Below are positions 61,001 to 64,000 of a stretch of DNA of 64,000 nt, piece by piece. Source of the DNA: Synchiropus splendidus (lineage: Eukaryota > Chordata > Actinopteri > Syngnathiformes > Callionymidae). Both the position numbers and the translations under genes were made by a program. The stretch covers positions 11,223,001 through 11,287,000 of the forward strand of contig NC_071336.1 of the NCBI RefSeq assembly GCF_027744825.2. Reading direction: 5' to 3'. How positions within the stretch are numbered: position 1 is the first letter of the stretch; each line of letters starts with the position of its first letter. The notes below the pieces were generated by a model that saw only the letters and a program-made list of their open reading frames with translations, made no database searches and was not told the DNA's origin.

Positions 61001-63987
61001 GCTCAAAGCGTAAGAACTTTTCCTTTTCTTTCTAATTTAATTTACCATTAAAAAAAAAAAAAAAAAAAAAAAAGCATTTCCAAGACTAAAATTTCACCAT
61101 TGTCTGCAGGTACACCAAGCTGAAGCTGCAGGTGAACCAGGATGGAAAGATTCCTGTCAAGAAGTGAGCATTCACCAGTGGCCTGGTCACATCTGGTGAC
61201 ACAAGTTAACTCCGCTCTGTTTGTTGTCCAGCATCCTGAAAATGTTCTCGGATAAGAAGCGAGTGGAGACATCACTGGAGCAGTGCGGCCTGGTCAATAA
61301 TCGGGTCATTATTCACCTGGTTTCTTTATCCGCTCTGCACATTTCATCGCCTTTCTATCTGCTGCTTTCTCTCTGAAATGACATAAACAACAACGATTGA
61401 ATGCTGATCTGAATGTTGACACTCCATGACACATTTCTTTCTGAACAAGTTGCTGTTCTTAATTTATTAAAATTCTAATATGGTTATTTTATTGCACACA
61501 TTCATTAATTGTGCCATGAAGTTTAAACAATTTTGACTTTCACAAATGCGGATCTGACAAATATTTGAGGAATGAAAGCATACAAATGTTGTCTTATATT
61601 AATTTTGTTGCGTCGTTTACGTACTTTCTGTGGGATCTTGTGCAGCAGGAAGTTTCAGACACTTCCTTTTCTGTCAGTCCTGTCGGCGTGTGCACAACAG
61701 ACCCCTGTCTGTGGAGCGTTTCAATAATCAGTTTGAAATCACAAGACTGAGTAGCAAGAAAAGAGAGTGGGCTGTGAAACTGCCTAGTCAGCAGGTCTTG
61801 AGCTAACCTGGTGCTGCAGCGCCTCCTGGTGGAGGTTTGAGTGCAGTAATTTGGTGTGGTTGGAGATAAAATGGCTTGAGTTCTCCAATCCCACAACATT
61901 TACATTGATATATATCTATCTATGCAGTCCGAGGGGATTAAGCCAGACGACTTCACCTGGGAAGCCTTTCAGAGGTTTCTGGACAGTCTTTGTCTGCGGC
62001 CTGAGATCCAGAGCATCTTTGAGGAGAGGTGAGTGACATTGTCCTCTCTGTATGTCCAACATGTAACGCTGAGGATCGTGCCTGTGTGTGTGTGTGTCTC
62101 CAGTGGCTCTAAGGGGAAGCTGTTTATCTCCTTGGATCAGCTCATGGACTTCATCAACCGAAGACAAAGAGACTCCAGGCTCAATGAGGTCCTGTACCCG
62201 CCGCTCAAACGAGAGCAGGTTCGGCAGATCATGGAGAAGTACGAGACCAACAGCAGCCAGCTGGAGAGAGGTCTGGCTCGCATGCATCATGCAAACACAT
62301 TGTACCAAATGAATCTGGTTGAACTAATAGCCCGAGGCGTGACCTGATGCGCAGGTGTAACGGTGAGCCTGTGTGTTTTTAGACCAGATCAGTCTGCAGG
62401 CGTTCAGCCGTTACCTGGGAGGAGAAGAGAACAGCATCGTTCCTCCAGAGAGGCTCGACGTCATCGATGACATGAACCAGCCGCTGTCGCACTACTTCAT
62501 CAACTCTTCACACAACACCTACCTGACCGGTGAGACTCAAACGTTTGAGTACATTTATTGTACAAAACCCAAGCTCACACACACACATGTCCGTCACCGG
62601 TGCGTGCTTCCAGTGGGTCAGCTGACTGGGCTGTCCTCCGTGGAGATGTACCGGCAAGTTCTGCTCACCGGTTGTCGCTGTGTGGAGCTGGACTGTTGGA
62701 AAGGACGGCCGCAAGATGAGGAGCCGTACATCACACATGGCTTCACCATGACCACTGAGATTCCTTTTAAGGTAGACATCAAAGGCAAAGATGTTTACAA
62801 CCCTCGCGGCAAGCTGGTTGTTCAATAGCTTGCTGCTCTCATGAGCTTTCTGAATGCTCACTGCCTTGAAATGTCCCGAGCACAGGAGGTAATAGAAGCC
62901 ATCGCTGAGAGCGCCTTCAAGACATCGCCATACCCAGTCATCCTGTCTTTCGAGAACCACGTGGACTCGTGAGTGCAGTGTTTAGCATTTAAGAACACAC
63001 ACACATGCACACAGAGTTTATTTTGGAGGCTGCTTGTCTGCTCTTTTAGAGCCAAGCAGCAGGCCAAGATGGCAGAGTACTGCAGGACCATCTTTGGAGA
63101 TGCACTTCTCATCGACCCCTTGGAGAAATACCCGGTAAGATTTGAATTATGTTTGTGTTGAAAGCAGAACAGCTCTGTGCTGCTTTGTTATTCACTCTTT
63201 CTATGACTGCTATTTACCGTATGGTGCAGCTGCAACACGACAGATGTTTCCAGTAAAACCACATGCACGCGATGATAATTTGATAGTAAAGGTATTGAGT
63301 GTTTCTCACCCCCCTTTTCCGATGGCGTATCAGCTTCTCTCTGAAGATGACTTTTGTGACTGTGGCTAATGTTTGGCCACTGCTTGCTCACATGGCTCTC
63401 AGAGCCGACTGATCCCTGCCTTATCTTGTAGTCTAGTGCTAAATCATGAATGATTTGTTGTACAAACATTTTGTCAGGATTTACAAGAGTGAGATCGCTG
63501 CCTCTGTTAAAAGCTATAAGAGGCTCAGGATTGTTTGTTGAGGGGAACTTAATGTGTCTCTGTTTATCACTGGAGTCCAGCAGTGGGTTCATGTTGTGGC
63601 GATGAGGCGGTGCCTCTTTTATAAATGTGTTTGGTTGGAAAAGTTAAAAGTCTCTGCTCCCCCACAGCTGGTCCCGGGTCAGCCGCTTCCTTCGCCGCAG
63701 GAGCTGATGGGAAAGATCCTGATCAAAAACAAAAAGAAGCATCACCACCATCGTCCATCCAGCAGCGGCAGCATCCGGCGGCGGGAGCTGGAAGAGCAGA
63801 CTCCGCCTCACAACGGTGACCTGTGATGCCGCGTCAGTGCGGCGGCTCGAGTCAGTTGCTGGGACTAATGCTTGTGATTTGGCAGACTGTCCTCTGATGG
63901 ACGGGGAGGGAAGTCAGCTCATGACCAACGGCGAGGAGAAGCTCGCGGAGAGGATGATGAAAGATTTAGAACCAAGGAAGTCCATAG
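41433..63987 (+). CDS. plcb3: phospholipase C beta 3, N-terminal 530 residues, partial
   Basis: Fifteen coding exons: 41433-41531, 47512-47598, 59604-59672, 60327-60464, 60930-61009, 61110-61163, 61232-61304, 61928-62028, 62104-62270, 62383-62529, 62614-62771, 62886-62968, 63050-63134, 63668-63815, 63886-63987. All phases close; the last donor is at 63988 and the gene continues. Residues 1-150 are the PH domain (start [15 protein letters not shown], then [14 protein letters not shown]), about 150-315 EF hands, about 316-450 the X half of the catalytic barrel, and the rest the X-Y linker. Catalytic histidines His333 (SSHNTYL) and His380 (THGFT) are present, one number off human PLCB3, as are the calcium ligands in CRCVELDCW and LSFENHVDS. 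The enzyme cleaves PIP2 to IP3 and diacylglycerol downstream of Gq and G-beta-gamma at the plasma membrane. The linker has a [10 protein letters not shown] run. Introns 1 and 2 are 6.0 and 12.0 kb. Confidence 0.98.
41538..41594. repeat. (CA)n microsatellite next to the plcb3 exon 1 donor
   Basis: 57 bp of CA repeats starting at intron position 7, directly after the donor GTAACG of plcb3 exon 1, then imperfect GCACAC units to about 41606. Confidence 0.98.
43479..43514 (+). repeat. short dispersed repeat, copy 3 (plcb3 intron 1)
   Basis: The core reads ACAAGTCCCATAATGGACTG then CAACAGTTGACGCTCT, matching the copies at 1143 and 4567. Confidence 0.45.
46315..47062 (+). repeat. three degenerate tandem copies of a fish repeat
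   Basis: Three units, about 46315-46520, 46535-46760 and 46848-47062, share the same ordered words: CACACACG or CACACGC, a short T-rich spacer, CATAATGCTTTCC (or CATAATGTTTTCC), C-rich CCTCTCACCCTAA, CATGGCTAA or ATGACTAAC, CCAGGACTCTG, CCAAA, then TCCTCAAA and CAAAATGTCCTCACAAAGC. This resembles a very abundant teleost repeat known for the phrases ATTGACATAATGCTTTCC and TGTCCTCACAA. Identity is about 70-80 percent by eye. It lies in plcb3 intron 1. Confidence 0.75.
48865..48886. repeat. short (TA)n repeat
   Basis: 22 bp of TA following an alternating CACATATATACACACACATG palindrome-like stretch. Confidence 0.9.
51325..51510. mobile_element. hAT-like transposon fragment
   Basis: CAGTCCTTCTCAAATAGTGG at one end and GGCTGGGGGGCGCAACAG near the other resemble the ends of hAT elements common in fish (TTCTCAAATAGTG, GGGGGGCGC). 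The interior is AT-rich and non-coding. No target duplication was recognised, so the call is tentative. Confidence 0.35.
55885..56135. mobile_element. truncated relative of the brms1-intron MITE
   Basis: The order of words ATTTAATATATAAATACTTG, GCTGCTGCATTT.TGAC, GCAGCGATTCA, TTCTTCTCACAATATATTGC, ACAGTACTGCAGTA, CACTCCTGTATC, ATACGTATC and CTGCCAATACAC follows 17450-17792 in the same orientation. The left end and the inverted repeat are missing. Confidence 0.7.
57979..58039. repeat. (CA)n microsatellite
   Basis: 61 bp of perfect CA repeats in plcb3 intron 2, preceded by CGCGCACG. Confidence 0.98.
61050..61073. repeat. A24 tract in plcb3 intron 5
   Basis: 24 consecutive A in a 100-bp intron, about 36 bp before the acceptor TCTGCAG of exon 6. 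It occupies a quarter of the intron and may be a retroposon tail or replication slippage. Confidence 0.97.
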
Positions 63988-64000
63988 GTGGGTCTGATGA

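Overview
This window is vertebrate nuclear DNA, almost certainly from a teleost fish. The genes are split by GT-AG introns (and one AT-AC intron), the proteins are close to human and fish families, CpG-rich promoters sit in AT-rich surroundings, long CA/TG and TA microsatellites are frequent, and fish-type repeats (hAT-like MITEs, a tRNA-derived SINE, a LINE reverse-transcriptase fossil) lie in the introns and intergenic DNA. Most long open frames are shadows of exons or of low-complexity DNA. Exons were placed by hand from splice sites and reading phase, and all phases close.

Layout: the last three exons of snx15 (+, 18-1516, MIT domain); intergenic DNA; a prospero-homeobox gene, called prox3 (+, CDS 8394-11618, CpG promoter near 5.8-6.3 kb); tmem179b (+, 13132-15263); a small unrecognised coiled-coil gene (+, 16280-16552); brms1 (-, 19244-17129, nine coding exons); ppp1r14b (-, 35580-22583, four exons, 10.9-kb first intron); and the first fifteen coding exons of plcb3 (+, 41433-63987, continuing past the window).

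The known genes are, from memory, all on human 11q12-q13 (SNX15, TMEM179B, BRMS1, PPP1R14B, PLCB3), and the head-to-head PPP1R14B/PLCB3 pair keeps its human arrangement. The exception is the prox gene, which has no human counterpart there. Human PROX1 and PROX2 lie near RPS6KC1 and RPS6KL1, which carry MIT domains like snx15, so the snx15-prox pair looks like a third ohnologous copy of one ancestral neighbourhood.

The genes are not an operon and act in different processes: endosomal sorting (snx15), transcription (prox3, brms1), a membrane protein (tmem179b), protein phosphatase 1 inhibition (ppp1r14b) and Gq/phosphoinositide signalling (plcb3). The most interesting points are the minor-spliceosome (U12, AT-AC) intron of prox3, which contains a young 66-bp tandem duplication; the prox-MIT paralogon; and the unassigned 90-residue coiled-coil gene. 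I found no evidence for a wholly new multi-gene system.
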